A stretch of 64,000 nucleotides of DNA from the NCBI RefSeq assembly GCF_030817655.1, contig NZ_JAUSZM010000003.1:6510001-6574000 (forward strand). The letters run 5' to 3'. The position numbers and the translations under genes were made by a program. Below the pieces are notes generated by a model that was not told the DNA's origin, made no database searches, and was given only the letters and a program-made list of their open reading frames with translations. Shown here one piece after another: positions 24,870 through 34,634 of the stretch. The DNA comes from Streptomyces sp. V4I2 (GTDB lineage Bacteria > Actinomycetota > Actinomycetes > Streptomycetales > Streptomycetaceae). The first letter of the stretch is position 1, and each line of letters begins with the position of its first letter.

Positions 24870-26078
24870 TCAGATCCGGTGGGCCGCCCCGGTCGGCGTC
24901 GCCCCTCGCGTGTCCAGCAGCAACTGCGCCTTCACCGACAGGCCCTGGAGGTCGTACGTGCGGTGGTTCTGGAGGAGGATCGTGAGGTCGGCGTCGGCGG
25001 CGGCCTCGTAGAGGGAGTCCGCGCGGGGGACGGGGCGGTCCAGGACGTTCCAGGACGGGACGTGCGGGTCGTGGTAGCTGACGGAGGCGCCGAGCTCCAT
25101 CAGGCGGGTCGCGATCTCCTGGGCGGGCGTGGACTGCTGGTCGGCGAGGTCGGGCTTGTAGGTGACGCCGAGGAGGAGGACGCGGGCGCCGCGCGCCGAC
25201 TTGCCGTGTTCGTTGAGGAGGGCGGCGGCGCGCTGGATGACGTAACGCGGCATCTGGTGGTTGACCTGCTGGGCGAGTTCGACCATGCGCAGGGTGCGGC
25301 CGGCCTGGGCGGTGAGGTCCTGGGGGACGGCGTGGCCGCCGACGCCGGGGCCGGGGCGGAAGGCCTGGAAGCCGAATGGTTTGGTCTCCGCGCAGCGGAT
25401 GACGTCCCAGAGGTCGACGCCCAAGTCGTGGCACAGGACGGCCATTTCGTTGACGAGGGCGATGTTGACGTGCCGGTAGTTGGTCTCCAGGAGCTGCACG
25501 GTCTCCGCTTCGCGCGGTCCACGCGCGCGTACCACCTTGTCGGTGAGACGGCCGTAGAAGGCGGCGGCGGACTCGGTGCAGGCGGGGGTGAGGCCGCCGA
25601 TCACCTTGGGGGTGGTGGCGGGGGTGAAGTCGCGGTTGCCGGGGTCGACGCGGCTGGGGGAGTAGGCGAGGTGGAAGTCGCGGCCCGCGCGCAGCCCGGA
25701 GCCCTCTTCGAGGAGGGGGCGCAGGAAGTCCTCCGTGGTGCCCGGCTGGACGGGCGACTCCAGGATGACCGTGGTGTGCGGGCGCAGGTGTGCGGCCAGG
25801 GTGCGGGCGGCCGCCTCCACCTGAGTGAGGTCGAGTCCGCCGTCCGCTCCCCGTGGGGTGGGGGAGCAGATGACGGCGGTGCGTACCCGGCCGAGTTCGG
25901 CGGGCGAGGTGGTCGGCCGGAAGCCCCCCGAGAGCATCCGGCGCAGTTCGGCGGGGCTGAGGGAGCCGGCCTCGGGGCCGGTGCGGTAGCCGATCGTGGG
26001 GATGCCGGCGGCGACGGCGGCCTGGGCCAGGGGCAGTCCGTAGGGGCCGAGTCCGATCACGGCGAGATCTGCGGGCAT
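24870..26078 (-). CDS. Nucleotide-sugar (UDP-ManNAc type) dehydrogenase homologue lacking the catalytic Cys
   Basis: The product is 402 residues with all three domains of UDP-glucose/UDP-ManNAc dehydrogenases. They are the Rossmann start (LAVIGLGPYGLPLAQA), SPVQPGTTEDFLRP, YSPSRVDPGN, ETNYRHVNIALVNEMA, and the C-terminal domain (VLLLGVTYKPDLADQQSTPA, YHDPHV). In the active-site loop the family has GGHCxP; here it reads GPGVGGHAVPQD, with Ala (codon 25329-25331) in place of the nucleophilic Cys. The enzyme is therefore probably unable to do the second oxidation step. It may have another role or altered chemistry. The nearby genes do not form a sugar cluster. Confidence 0.82.
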   Translation of the reverse strand: MPADLAVIGLGPYGLPLAQAAVAAGIPTIGYRTGPEAGSLSPAELRRMLSGGFRPTTSPAELGRVRTAVICSPTPRGADGGLDLTQVEAAARTLAAHLRPHTTVILESPVQPGTTEDFLRPLLEEGSGLRAGRDFHLAYSPSRVDPGNRDFTPATTPKVIGGLTPACTESAAAFYGRLTDKVVRARGPREAETVQLLETNYRHVNIALVNEMAVLCHDLGVDLWDVIRCAETKPFGFQAFRPGPGVGGHAVPQDLTAQAGRTLRMVELAQQVNHQMPRYVIQRAAALLNEHGKSARGARVLLLGVTYKPDLADQQSTPAQEIATRLMELGASVSYHDPHVPSWNVLDRPVPRADSLYEAAADADLTILLQNHRTYDLQGLSVKAQLLLDTRGATPTGAAHRI

Positions 26079-26371
26079 GGCGTGGGCCGTCCTTCCCAGT
26101 AACCGAAGCGGGACAGGTGCGCAAGCCCTGTGGACAGGATGGGCGAGTGCAATGTCAGACTAGGAGTAAATATGACCGATATGCTGGATTGATGACGTGT
26201 GTCTTCGCGTCGGTCGGTGAGTGTTGTTCCGCGGGTCCGTGAAAGTTGTCCACAGGCTGGGGGCCCCTGGTGGCTGAACTCGGGCAAGCCGGTCAGAATT
26301 TGGGCATGGGGGAAATGAACCGGGCCACTCCTCAAGGGTGACACCGGCACGACCGACAGCGGGAGGCAGCG

Positions 26372-28078
26372 GTGAGGACAGCGACACTGGGCCCGGCGCA
26401 ACGCGCCGAGTCACTCGCATCAATGGCCGAGCGCGAGCTGGACGTGCTGGTGGTGGGCGCGGGAGTGGTCGGCGCGGGCACCGCGCTCGACGCCGTGACC
26501 CGGGGCCTGTCCGTCGGCCTGGTCGAAGCGCGTGACTGGGCGTCGGGCACGTCGAGCAGGTCCAGCAAGCTGATCCACGGCGGCCTGCGCTATCTGGAGA
26601 TGCTCGACTTCGCGCTGGTCCGCGAGGCGCTGAAGGAGCGCGGCCTGCTGCTGGAGCGGCTCGCGCCGCATCTGGTCAAGCCGGTGCCCTTCCTGTACCC
26701 GCTTCAGCACCGGGGCTGGGAGCGGCTGTACGCCGGGTCGGGCGTCGCTCTCTACGACGGCATGTCGATGGCCCGCGGACACGGCCGGGGCCTGCCCGTT
26801 CACCGGCATCTGAGCCGCCGTCACGCCCTCCGGATCGCTCCCGCCTTGAAGAAGGACGCGCTGGTCGGCGCCTTGCAGTACTACGACGCCCAGATGGACG
26901 ACGCCCGCTTCGTGGCGACCCTGGTGCGTACGTCGGCGGCCTACGGCGCGAAGGTCGCCAACCGCGCGCGCGTGACCGGATTCCTGCGCGAGGGCGAGCG
27001 CGTGGTCGGCGCCCGGGTGCAGGACGTCGAGGCGGGCGGGGAGTACGAGGTCCGCGCCAAGCAGGTCGTGAACGCGACCGGTGTGTGGACCGACGACACC
27101 CAGGCGATGGTGGGAGAGCGCGGGCAGTTCCACGTCCGGGCGTCCAAGGGCATCCACCTGGTCGTGCCCAAGGACCGCATCACCTCCTCGAGCGGCCTGA
27201 TCCTGCGCACCGAGAAGTCCGTCCTGTTCGTCATCCCGTGGGGCCGCCACTGGATCATCGGTACGACGGACACCGGCTGGGACCTCGACAAGGCGCACCC
27301 GGCCGCGTCCAGCGCCGACATCGACTATCTCCTCGAGCACGTCAACTCGGTGCTCTCGGTGCCGCTGACCAGGGACGACGTCCAGGGTGTGTACGCGGGC
27401 CTGAGGCCCCTGCTGGCCGGCGAGTCGGACGCCACCAGCAAGCTGTCGCGCGAACACACCGTGGCGCATCCGGCACCCGGGCTCGTGGTGGTGGCAGGCG
27501 GCAAGTACACGACGTACCGGGTGATGGCCAAGGACGCGGTGGACGAGGCGGTGCACGGGCTCGACATGCGCGTCGCCGAGTGCGTGACGGAGGACGTACC
27601 GCTGCTCGGCGCCGAGGGGTATCGGGCGCTGTGGAACGCGCGAGCGCGGATCGCCGCGCGGACGGGGCTTCACACGGTGCGCGTGGAACACCTGCTGAAT
27701 CGGTACGGCGCGCTGGCGGAGGAGGTGCTCGACCTCATCGCCTCGGACACCTCGCTCGGCGAACCCCTTCATGCGGCCGACGACTATCTGCGCGCCGAGA
27801 TCGTGTACGCCGCCTCGCACGAGGGTGCGCGGCACCTGGACGACGTGCTGACCCGGCGCACCCGCATCTCCATCGAGACCTTCGACCGGGGCACCCGCAG
27901 CGCCCGTGAGGCCGCCGAGCTGATGGCGCCGGTGCTGGGCTGGGACAAGGACCAGATCGAGCGCGAGGTCGAGCACTACGAGAAGCGGGTGGAGGCAGAG
28001 CGGGAGTCGCAGCGCCAGCCGGACGACCTGACGGCGGACGCGGCGCGGCTGGGGGCGCCGGACATCGTGCCGCTGTAG
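26372..28078 (+). CDS. glpD: FAD-dependent glycerol-3-phosphate dehydrogenase
   Basis: The product is 568 residues. The N-terminal FAD-binding motif is VLVVGAGVVGAGTALDA, followed by the family signature SSRSSKLIHGGLRYLE, the substrate region (IPWGRHWIIGTTDTGWD) and GGKYTTYRVMAKDAVD. A C-terminal helical domain is present (SHEGARHLDDVLTRRTRI). It oxidises sn-glycerol-3-phosphate to DHAP at the membrane, passing electrons to menaquinone. The GTG follows GGGAGGCAGCG. No glpF/glpK neighbours are seen in this window. The 293-base upstream gap is shared with the divergent dehydrogenase and is unusually A/T-rich but holds no motif I can name. Confidence 0.95.
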   Translation: MRTATLGPAQRAESLASMAERELDVLVVGAGVVGAGTALDAVTRGLSVGLVEARDWASGTSSRSSKLIHGGLRYLEMLDFALVREALKERGLLLERLAPHLVKPVPFLYPLQHRGWERLYAGSGVALYDGMSMARGHGRGLPVHRHLSRRHALRIAPALKKDALVGALQYYDAQMDDARFVATLVRTSAAYGAKVANRARVTGFLREGERVVGARVQDVEAGGEYEVRAKQVVNATGVWTDDTQAMVGERGQFHVRASKGIHLVVPKDRITSSSGLILRTEKSVLFVIPWGRHWIIGTTDTGWDLDKAHPAASSADIDYLLEHVNSVLSVPLTRDDVQGVYAGLRPLLAGESDATSKLSREHTVAHPAPGLVVVAGGKYTTYRVMAKDAVDEAVHGLDMRVAECVTEDVPLLGAEGYRALWNARARIAARTGLHTVRVEHLLNRYGALAEEVLDLIASDTSLGEPLHAADDYLRAEIVYAASHEGARHLDDVLTRRTRISIETFDRGTRSAREAAELMAPVLGWDKDQIEREVEHYEKRVEAERESQRQPDDLTADAARLGAPDIVPL

Positions 28079-28085
28079 GGCTTCC

Positions 28086-28109
28086 GGCTGGGGTGACCGA
28101 GCCCCGGCC
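28086..28109 (+). terminator. Hairpin after glpD
   Basis: GGCTGGGG (28086-28093) pairs with CCCCGGCC (28102-28109), with one G-T wobble and an 8-base loop, directly after the glpD stop. No T-run. Confidence 0.55.
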
Positions 28110-28173
28110 CACCGCGCCCATGTCACCCGAACGGGTGTCGTGAACCGGGATCTTCGTTCGGAACCCGGCCGTT

Positions 28174-29217
28174 CTACGAGGTGCGGGGGCAGAACTCGGC
28201 GGCGAGCAGCCGGCGTTCGAGGCCGGGATCTGCCAGCGCCGTCGTGTTCACGCGGAAGGTGAGGACACGGCGGCCGTCCACCGTGGCTGCGGTGCGCACG
28301 TAGCTGCCGGTGATGCGGCCGTTGTGCCCCCACACCGTCGTGCCGCACGGCAGCTTCACCGGGTAGAGGCCCATGCCGTACGAGCCGTGTGCGGTGCGGG
28401 TGTCGAGCATCTCGCGCAGCCAGTGCGGGGGCAGGAGCCGTCCGCCGAGCAGGGCGGCGTAGAAGCGGTCCAGGTCGGCGAGCGTGGTCACCAGCTCGCC
28501 CGCGGCGCCGGCCACCCGCGGGTCGAGTTCGGTGACGTCGGTTCCGTCGGCGGCGTAGGCGCGGCCGTGCGGGGAGGGGAGAGTCGGGCGAGAGCCAGGG
28601 AAGGAGGTGCCCGTCAGACCCAGCGGAGCGATGACCCGGCGCTCGGCCTCGGCGGCGTACGAGCGACCGGTGACCTGCTTGACGACCAGGCCGAGCAGGA
28701 CGTAGTTGGTGTTCGAGTAGGAGTAGCGGCCGGGGTCGGCCGGGGGGTGGGTGAGTGCGATGCGTACGGCTTGAAGAGGGGCAACGGGGACGACGCCGCC
28801 GGTGTCCGCGGTGAAGTCGTACAGGCCGCTGGTGTGGGTGAGCAGGGCACGCAGGGTCAGCGCGCGGCCGTCGTTGCCCGCTCCCCGCACCAGACCGGGC
28901 AGGTGCTGCTCCACGGTGTCGGACAGTTTCAGCCGGTGTTCGGCGGCCAGTTGCAGGACGACCGTCGCGATGAAGGTCTTCGTGATGCTGCCGGCCCGGA
29001 AGTGCTGGGCGCGGGCGATGCCCGGACCGCTCTGGACATAGCGGGTGCCTGTCTCTTCGCGGGCCAGCAGGGCCGCGGCGGGGGCGCCACCCCGCGTGAC
29101 CAGCAGCGGAAGGACGGCGTCCGTGGGCGGGGCGGTGGGTGCCGAGGAGGCTGCGGAACCCAGGGCGAGCAGGACCAGGCACACGGGCAGGGCCGACAGC
29201 GTCCGTAGCGGTGGCAT
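28174..29217 (-). CDS. Secreted serine hydrolase (class C beta-lactamase / DD-peptidase fold)
   Basis: The product is 347 residues. A signal peptide (PVCLVLLALGSAASSA) is followed by the three penicilloyl-serine motifs: SITK (catalytic Ser near residue 76), YSN (in GRYSYSNTNYVLLGL) and HNG (in VWGHNGRITGS). This is the D-Ala-D-Ala carboxypeptidase/esterase group rather than a proven resistance enzyme; HTSGLYDF is typical. It is divergent from the first kinase gene, with a 170-base gap containing the likely promoters. Confidence 0.9.
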   Translation of the reverse strand: MPPLRTLSALPVCLVLLALGSAASSAPTAPPTDAVLPLLVTRGGAPAAALLAREETGTRYVQSGPGIARAQHFRAGSITKTFIATVVLQLAAEHRLKLSDTVEQHLPGLVRGAGNDGRALTLRALLTHTSGLYDFTADTGGVVPVAPLQAVRIALTHPPADPGRYSYSNTNYVLLGLVVKQVTGRSYAAEAERRVIAPLGLTGTSFPGSRPTLPSPHGRAYAADGTDVTELDPRVAGAAGELVTTLADLDRFYAALLGGRLLPPHWLREMLDTRTAHGSYGMGLYPVKLPCGTTVWGHNGRITGSYVRTAATVDGRRVLTFRVNTTALADPGLERRLLAAEFCPRTS

Positions 29218-29387
29218 CGCGCGTGTCCTCCCTTGTCGCGGCCCATCATGCAGGGCGGTGGAACGGGAGGTTCACCGGGGCACCGTGTGAAGGGCCACAG
29301 GTGCGGTCAGGGGCACCCTGGGCGTTGGGCACTTGTCGGGTGAGGGACAATGGAGGCTCTGTCAGGGCGGGTTGCATGAGGGGACGC

Positions 29388-31607
29388 ATGTCGGAGGCGG
29401 AGCGGGCGGGGACATCCCGTCAGGAGACTCGTCAGGACAACCACGAGCGTCTCCTCGCAGGGCGGTACCGGCTGGGAGGGGTGCTCGGCCGCGGTGGCAT
29501 GGGCACGGTGTGGCGCGCCGAGGACGAGACCCTGGGTCGGACGGTCGCCGTCAAGGAGCTGCGGTTCCCGTCGAACATCGACGAGGACGAGAAGCGACGG
29601 CTGATCACGCGCACGCTGCGCGAGGCCAAGGCGATCGCGCGGATCCGCAACAACAGCGCGGTGACGGTCTTCGACGTGGTCGACGAGGACGACCGGCCGT
29701 GGATCGTGATGGAGCTCGTCGAGGGCAAGTCGCTCGCCGAGGTCATCCGGGAGGACGGCCTGCTGGAGCCCAGGCGCGCCGCGGAGGTCGGTCTGGCGGT
29801 CCTCGACGTCCTGCGGTCCGCGCACCGCGAGGGCATCCTGCACCGTGACGTGAAGCCGTCGAACGTGCTGATCTCCGACGACGGCCGGGTCGTGCTCACC
29901 GACTTCGGCATCGCCCAGGTCGAGGGCGACCCGTCCATCACCTCGACCGGCATGCTCGTCGGCGCGCCCTCCTACATCTCCCCGGAGCGGGCCCGTGGGC
30001 ACAAGCCGGGACCGGCGGCCGACCTGTGGTCGCTGGGCGGGCTGCTGTACGCGTCGGTCGAGGGGGCGCCGCCGTACGACAAGGGGTCGGCGATCGCGAC
30101 CCTCACCGCGGTGATGACCGAGCCGCTGGAGGAGCCGAAGAACGCCGGGCCGCTGAAGGACGTCATCTACGGCCTGCTCAACAAGGATCCCGCCAAGCGG
30201 CTCGACGACGCGGGCGCGCGGGCGATGCTCAACGCCGTGATCCACGCACCCGAGCCGAAGGCGGCCGAGCCGGAGCCGGAGCCGGACGCGACGAAGGTCG
30301 TGCCGCTGCCCCCGCAGCCCGACGAGCGGGCGGACCGGGGCAAGCGGGGCGAGGAGGCCGGCGAGCGGTTCCGCGGAGCCCTGCGTTCCGTGCGGAAGGC
30401 CGCCGGGGCGGCGGGTGCCGTGGCGTCCTCCGCGGCCGCGTCCCGGACCAAGTCCAGGGAAGGTACGACCGATTCGGGTTCGGATTCGGGCGCCGGTTCG
30501 GGATCGGGTTCGGATTCCGGTTCCGGTTCGGGGGACAGCGGTACCGCTGTCTCTGGGGCCGGTGGTGCTGCGTCGGGTACGTCGGGATCCGGAGCGGGTG
30601 GACGTACGGCGGACTCCGCGGCCGGCGGTGGTACGGGCGCCTCGGGTGCCGGTGCGGCCGGCTCCTCGGGGAAGGCCGCGTCGAGCGGGGCCGCGGGCTC
30701 GGGCTCGGCTTCCGGTGGGGTGCCCGGCCCTCGTGACCCGGGTGCGCGGGAAGCTGGTACGGCCGCGGGTGGCGCGGGGGCCAACGCGTCGACGGGTGGG
30801 CGTAGTTCCGGCTGGCCCGTGATGACGCCGCCGGATCTGCCGCCGCGGCCCGTGCCGAGGGCGCCGCTCACCGATGTGGTGCCGCGACGGACGCTGGTGA
30901 TCATCGCGGTGGTCCTGGCGCTCGCCGTGATCGGCACCGTGCTGGCCCTCACCCTCGGTGACGACGGCGGCTCGGACGGGGCGAAGGGCAGTGGCAGCAA
31001 GGTGTCGGCCAGTGCGAGCGCGAGTGCCGACACCAAGGAGGACGAGAACGGCGGTACGGGTACGGACGGCTCGGCGACCGAGTCCGCGGGCGCCGGGAGC
31101 ACGGCGAGCGCCGACGCGAGCGCGTCCGGCGGCAGTGGCTCGGCCGAAGGCTCTTCCGGTTCCGGCGGCGGCGCCGCGGTGAAGACGACGCACCAGGGGA
31201 GCCAGGGGTACTCGATCGGGCTGCCCGAGGGATGGAAGTACCAGTCGGCGGGGTCGGCGGGGGACCGTTTCACCGGGCCCGACGGACAGAAGCTGCTCGT
31301 GGCCTGGACGTCCACGCCGAAGGGCGACCCGGTGGCGGACTGGAAGAGCCAGGAGCGCTACATGACGCGCTCTCAGTACGAGAGGATCCGAATAGAGGAG
31401 GTGGACTACCGCGGCTGGAACACGGCCGACTGGGAGTTCACCTACTCGGAGAGCGGCACGAAGTACCGGACGATCGACCGGGGGTTCGTCGTCAACGGCC
31501 AACTCGGATATGCGCTGATGTACACGGCGAAGGACGCCCAGTGGGGCAGCGAGCTGCGCGAGGGGACCTGGCAGACGCTGGCGGAGACGTTCGAACCGAA
31601 GTCGTGA
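29388..31607 (+). CDS. Ser/Thr protein kinase 1, membrane-anchored, with extracellular domain
   Basis: The product is about 739 residues. The Hanks-type kinase domain is at about 18-285: GRGGMG loop, VAVKEL Lys (about 56), HRDVKPSN (Asp about 154), TDFGIAQ and APSYISPERA. A long Ser/Gly-rich linker follows (about 365-470, many SGSDSG repeats), then a membrane helix near 503-524, a second Ser/Ala linker and a C-terminal extracellular domain (YSIGLPEGWKYQ, to the end). PASTA domains are absent; the ectodomain is of the type seen in the neighbouring kinases and may sense an unknown signal. The ATG at 29388 follows AGGGG; an ATG 12 bases upstream is possible. First of a kinase array resembling the S. 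coelicolor SCO4775-4779 cluster. Confidence 0.9.
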   Translation: MSEAERAGTSRQETRQDNHERLLAGRYRLGGVLGRGGMGTVWRAEDETLGRTVAVKELRFPSNIDEDEKRRLITRTLREAKAIARIRNNSAVTVFDVVDEDDRPWIVMELVEGKSLAEVIREDGLLEPRRAAEVGLAVLDVLRSAHREGILHRDVKPSNVLISDDGRVVLTDFGIAQVEGDPSITSTGMLVGAPSYISPERARGHKPGPAADLWSLGGLLYASVEGAPPYDKGSAIATLTAVMTEPLEEPKNAGPLKDVIYGLLNKDPAKRLDDAGARAMLNAVIHAPEPKAAEPEPEPDATKVVPLPPQPDERADRGKRGEEAGERFRGALRSVRKAAGAAGAVASSAAASRTKSREGTTDSGSDSGAGSGSGSDSGSGSGDSGTAVSGAGGAASGTSGSGAGGRTADSAAGGGTGASGAGAAGSSGKAASSGAAGSGSASGGVPGPRDPGAREAGTAAGGAGANASTGGRSSGWPVMTPPDLPPRPVPRAPLTDVVPRRTLVIIAVVLALAVIGTVLALTLGDDGGSDGAKGSGSKVSASASASADTKEDENGGTGTDGSATESAGAGSTASADASASGGSGSAEGSSGSGGGAAVKTTHQGSQGYSIGLPEGWKYQSAGSAGDRFTGPDGQKLLVAWTSTPKGDPVADWKSQERYMTRSQYERIRIEEVDYRGWNTADWEFTYSESGTKYRTIDRGFVVNGQLGYALMYTAKDAQWGSELREGTWQTLAETFEPKS

Positions 31608-31805
31608 GGCGGCGTGGGGCGGGGCGGGGTGTGATCGACACCCTGTTCGGTTTCTTGATTGAGACCTGAGATCTGGAATCCCCTCTTTGCGAGTTGCCTC
31701 CGGCACGTATCGTGAGTGCTTGCGGACCGTACGCATCCAGGTATGGGTACAGAACGGGCCGTGAGGCGAACGGAATTGACCAGCCGGGCGGCCGGGGGAG
31801 GCAAC

Positions 31806-34634
31806 GTGGACGACTATGCGGGACGGGTACTCGCCGACCGCTACCGCCTGCCGCTGCCGCCCTCCGACGAGTACGAACTCACCGAGAGCCGCGCCTTCGA
31901 CACCTACAGCGGGCAGGAAGTCCTGGTCAGGCAGGTCCCGTTGCCCGAGGTCGTCGAGGCCGAAGTGCTCGACGCGGAGGGGTTGCCGGAGGGGTTCACG
32001 GCGCGGGATCCGCGGGCGGCCCGGGAGCGGGGAGCGCGGCGCGCTCCGGCGGGTGCGGCGGCCCGGCGGCCGACCGATCCGGCCGTACGGCGGGCCGTCG
32101 AGGCCGCGCAGGCCGCGGCCCGGATTCCCGACCACCCTCGGCTCGACCAGGTCTTCGACGTGTTCGCCGACGGCGGGTCGCTGTGGATAGTCAGCGAGTT
32201 GGTGCCCGCGCGGCCGCTGGCGGCGCTGCTCGCGGAGAAGCCGCTCTCGCCGTACCGGGCGGCCGAAGTGGCCTCCGACGTCCTCATGGCGCTGCGGGTG
32301 CTGCACGCGCACGGCTGGGTGCACCGGAACGTCACCGCTCGCACGGTGCTCGTCTGCGACGACGGCCGCGTGATGCTGACCGGCCTCGCGGTCGGCGCGG
32401 CCGAGGAAGCGCTGTGCGGATACGACCCGGTGCCGGCCGAGGCGGCCGAATGGGGCGCCGGGGGCGAGGAGTTCGGTGACCCGGCAGCCGCCCCGGCTGC
32501 TGCTGGGGGAGCCGGCGGTGCCGGCGGACCTGCTGGTGGCGGTAGTGCTGGTGGTGCCCGTGGAGTTGGCGGCGGGGTGCCGGTCGGGCCGGGTGCGCGT
32601 GGAGTTGGCGGGGGTGTGCCGATCGGGCCCGGTGGAGCCCCTGGAGTCGGTGGTGGCGGAGGCTTCGGCGGGGGCGATCCCGAGGCTGCTCGGCGGGCCG
32701 CCATCGAGGCACGGGAGGCCGGGGGGCTGCCGGCTCCCGGCGCGGAGCCGGGAAGCGCGAACGGGGTGGGAGCCTCGTCCGCGGTTGCCCGTAGGGACGT
32801 CGACGGCGGTACGGACATCCGGGCGGCGCGGGCCGGGGCGATCGCCGCGTATCGCGCGGGGGCTCGGGCCGCTGCCCGGGTCCAGGAGGCCCAGCAGAGC
32901 GGACGGGCGGCACTGCCCGGAGCCCGCCCCGCACCCGAGGGTGACCCGGCCGCACACGCCAACGGGGCGGCGGGGTCGCCGTACGGCGGCGGCAACGGTG
33001 CGCAGCCTCCGTACCCGACGGCGAACGGTGGTCAGCAGCAAGCTCCGTACCCCGGCGCGAACGGTGTGCAGGATCCGGCCGGGCGCGTTGCTCCGGGGCA
33101 GATAGCCGATCCCTACGGTGTGCGTGCCACGTCCTGGCACGGGGCCGCGCCCCGGGGTGGCGTCGGCGGGGTCACCGCGCCGCCCGGAGCGACGCCCACC
33201 GCCCCGTCCGCGGGGCTCGGGGCGACCGCGCCCGGGATCCCGGCCCCGTCGCCCTACGGCGCCGCGGCGCCGGTCTCTCACGGTTCTCCCGCTCCCGCGC
33301 TGTCCGGTGCCTCCGCGCCGCCGCCCGGCCGTTGGGACGAGCCGGCCGCGGGGGCTCCCGTGCGGCGGGGGCCGGCCACCGCGTTGGCCGCCGAGCGGGC
33401 TCGGCACGCGCGGATGGCCGTGGTGGGGCCCGTGACGGAGCGGTGGGCGCCGGAGCAGGCCGGGCCCGTGCATGAGAACTGGCAGCTGGCGGCGCCGATC
33501 GGGCCCGCCACCGACCTGTGGGCGCTCGGGGCGCTGCTGTTCCGGGCCGTACAGGGGCATGCGCCGTATCCGGAGGAGTCGACGGCCGAGCTGGTGCAGT
33601 TGGTGTGCGCGGAGCCGCCCGCCTTCGCCGAGGAGTGCGGGCCGCTGAGGCCGGTCGTCGAGTCGCTGCTGCGGCAGGACCCGACCGAGCGGCTGGACTT
33701 CGAGGAACTGCGGGGCTGGCTGCGTTCGTTGGTGCGTTCGGCGCCCGAGCCGGAGGCCGGCGCGCACGTCGTCGCCGCGCCGCCCGTCGGCACCAGCCGG
33801 CTGCCCGTCGTACGCCGTCGGGGTGAGCTGGTGCGCAGGCGGCGGGCCGGGCTGCCCGCGACGGGTGCGCACGGGCGGCACAAGCGGGCGCGGGAGGAGG
33901 CCCGTTCACCGAGGAGTCTCGGGCGGAACCTGCTTCTGGTGATCCTGCTGGTGCTGGCCGCGGGGGTCGCGTACGCCATGTTCTTCATGCCGAAGGCCGA
34001 CCCGAGCGACCAGAGTGCCGGGGACCGGACCGGGACCGCCGGTGAGGTGAGCAACGCGCCCGAGCAGTCTCCGGAGGCGAGCAGCGAGCCGCGGCCCGAC
34101 CAGACCTCGCCCGGGTCGCCCCAGAGCAGTCCCTCGACGTCCGCCGGTGCCACCGGGACGCAGACCGGCGGGCCCGAGGTCGCCGACGGCTTCACCCTGC
34201 GCAAGGACACGGCGGGCTTCCAGGTCGCCGTGGCCAACGGCTGGGAGCGCACGGCGGAGAACGGGCGCGGGCAGGTGGTGTACGCGCACGGGAACTTCGA
34301 GCTGATCGTCGTACCGGGGCGGGACAGCGCGGCCGAGGACGGCAGCGATCCCATGGTGTACCAGCGGGAGAAGGAGCCCGAGCTGCAGCCGTACCGGGAC
34401 TCCAGCTGGGCCACCGCGACCGGGCTGAAGACGATTCAGGTGGGCGGACGGACCATGGCCGAGGGGCAGTTCACCTGGACCGGCGACGACGGGCGCGAGC
34501 TGTTCGTGCGCAATCTCGCGATGCTGGTCGACGGGAAGTACCACGTGGTGCAGGTGCGCGGACCGGAGGCCGAGCGGGACGAGGTGACGCGGCTGTACGA
34601 GCAGGCGGCGGAGACGTATCAGGTCACCGGCTGA
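31806..34634 (+). CDS. Pseudokinase with split kinase domain, membrane-anchored
   Basis: The product is about 942 residues. The N-lobe and catalytic loop are recognisable, but HRD reads HRN (VHRNVTARTV, Asn near 175), DFG reads TGL (LTGLAVG, near 192-194) and the VAVK Lys region reads VLVRQ. After residue 200 come about 340 residues of Gly/Pro/Ala-rich sequence. The APE-like segment (ERWAPEQ, about 546) and C-lobe (PATDLWALGALLFRAVQG) then resume. A membrane helix lies near 709-730 and an extracellular domain follows (AGFQVAVANGWERT). The GTG follows GGGAGGCAAC. It probably acts as a scaffold or regulator of the adjacent kinases. No frameshift is seen. Confidence 0.85.
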   Translation: MDDYAGRVLADRYRLPLPPSDEYELTESRAFDTYSGQEVLVRQVPLPEVVEAEVLDAEGLPEGFTARDPRAARERGARRAPAGAAARRPTDPAVRRAVEAAQAAARIPDHPRLDQVFDVFADGGSLWIVSELVPARPLAALLAEKPLSPYRAAEVASDVLMALRVLHAHGWVHRNVTARTVLVCDDGRVMLTGLAVGAAEEALCGYDPVPAEAAEWGAGGEEFGDPAAAPAAAGGAGGAGGPAGGGSAGGARGVGGGVPVGPGARGVGGGVPIGPGGAPGVGGGGGFGGGDPEAARRAAIEAREAGGLPAPGAEPGSANGVGASSAVARRDVDGGTDIRAARAGAIAAYRAGARAAARVQEAQQSGRAALPGARPAPEGDPAAHANGAAGSPYGGGNGAQPPYPTANGGQQQAPYPGANGVQDPAGRVAPGQIADPYGVRATSWHGAAPRGGVGGVTAPPGATPTAPSAGLGATAPGIPAPSPYGAAAPVSHGSPAPALSGASAPPPGRWDEPAAGAPVRRGPATALAAERARHARMAVVGPVTERWAPEQAGPVHENWQLAAPIGPATDLWALGALLFRAVQGHAPYPEESTAELVQLVCAEPPAFAEECGPLRPVVESLLRQDPTERLDFEELRGWLRSLVRSAPEPEAGAHVVAAPPVGTSRLPVVRRRGELVRRRRAGLPATGAHGRHKRAREEARSPRSLGRNLLLVILLVLAAGVAYAMFFMPKADPSDQSAGDRTGTAGEVSNAPEQSPEASSEPRPDQTSPGSPQSSPSTSAGATGTQTGGPEVADGFTLRKDTAGFQVAVANGWERTAENGRGQVVYAHGNFELIVVPGRDSAAEDGSDPMVYQREKEPELQPYRDSSWATATGLKTIQVGGRTMAEGQFTWTGDDGRELFVRNLAMLVDGKYHVVQVRGPEAERDEVTRLYEQAAETYQVTG

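Noticed and set aside
24178..26124. 648-residue minus-strand frame joining the small membrane protein to sequence over the dehydrogenase
   Set aside because: The upstream part is Arg/Pro shadow of the dehydrogenase; a clean ATG with GGGGGG lies at 24723.
29307..33881. 1,524-residue antisense frame opposite kinases 1 and 2
   Set aside because: Low-complexity Arg/Gly/Pro sequence; the plus strand has kinase motifs.
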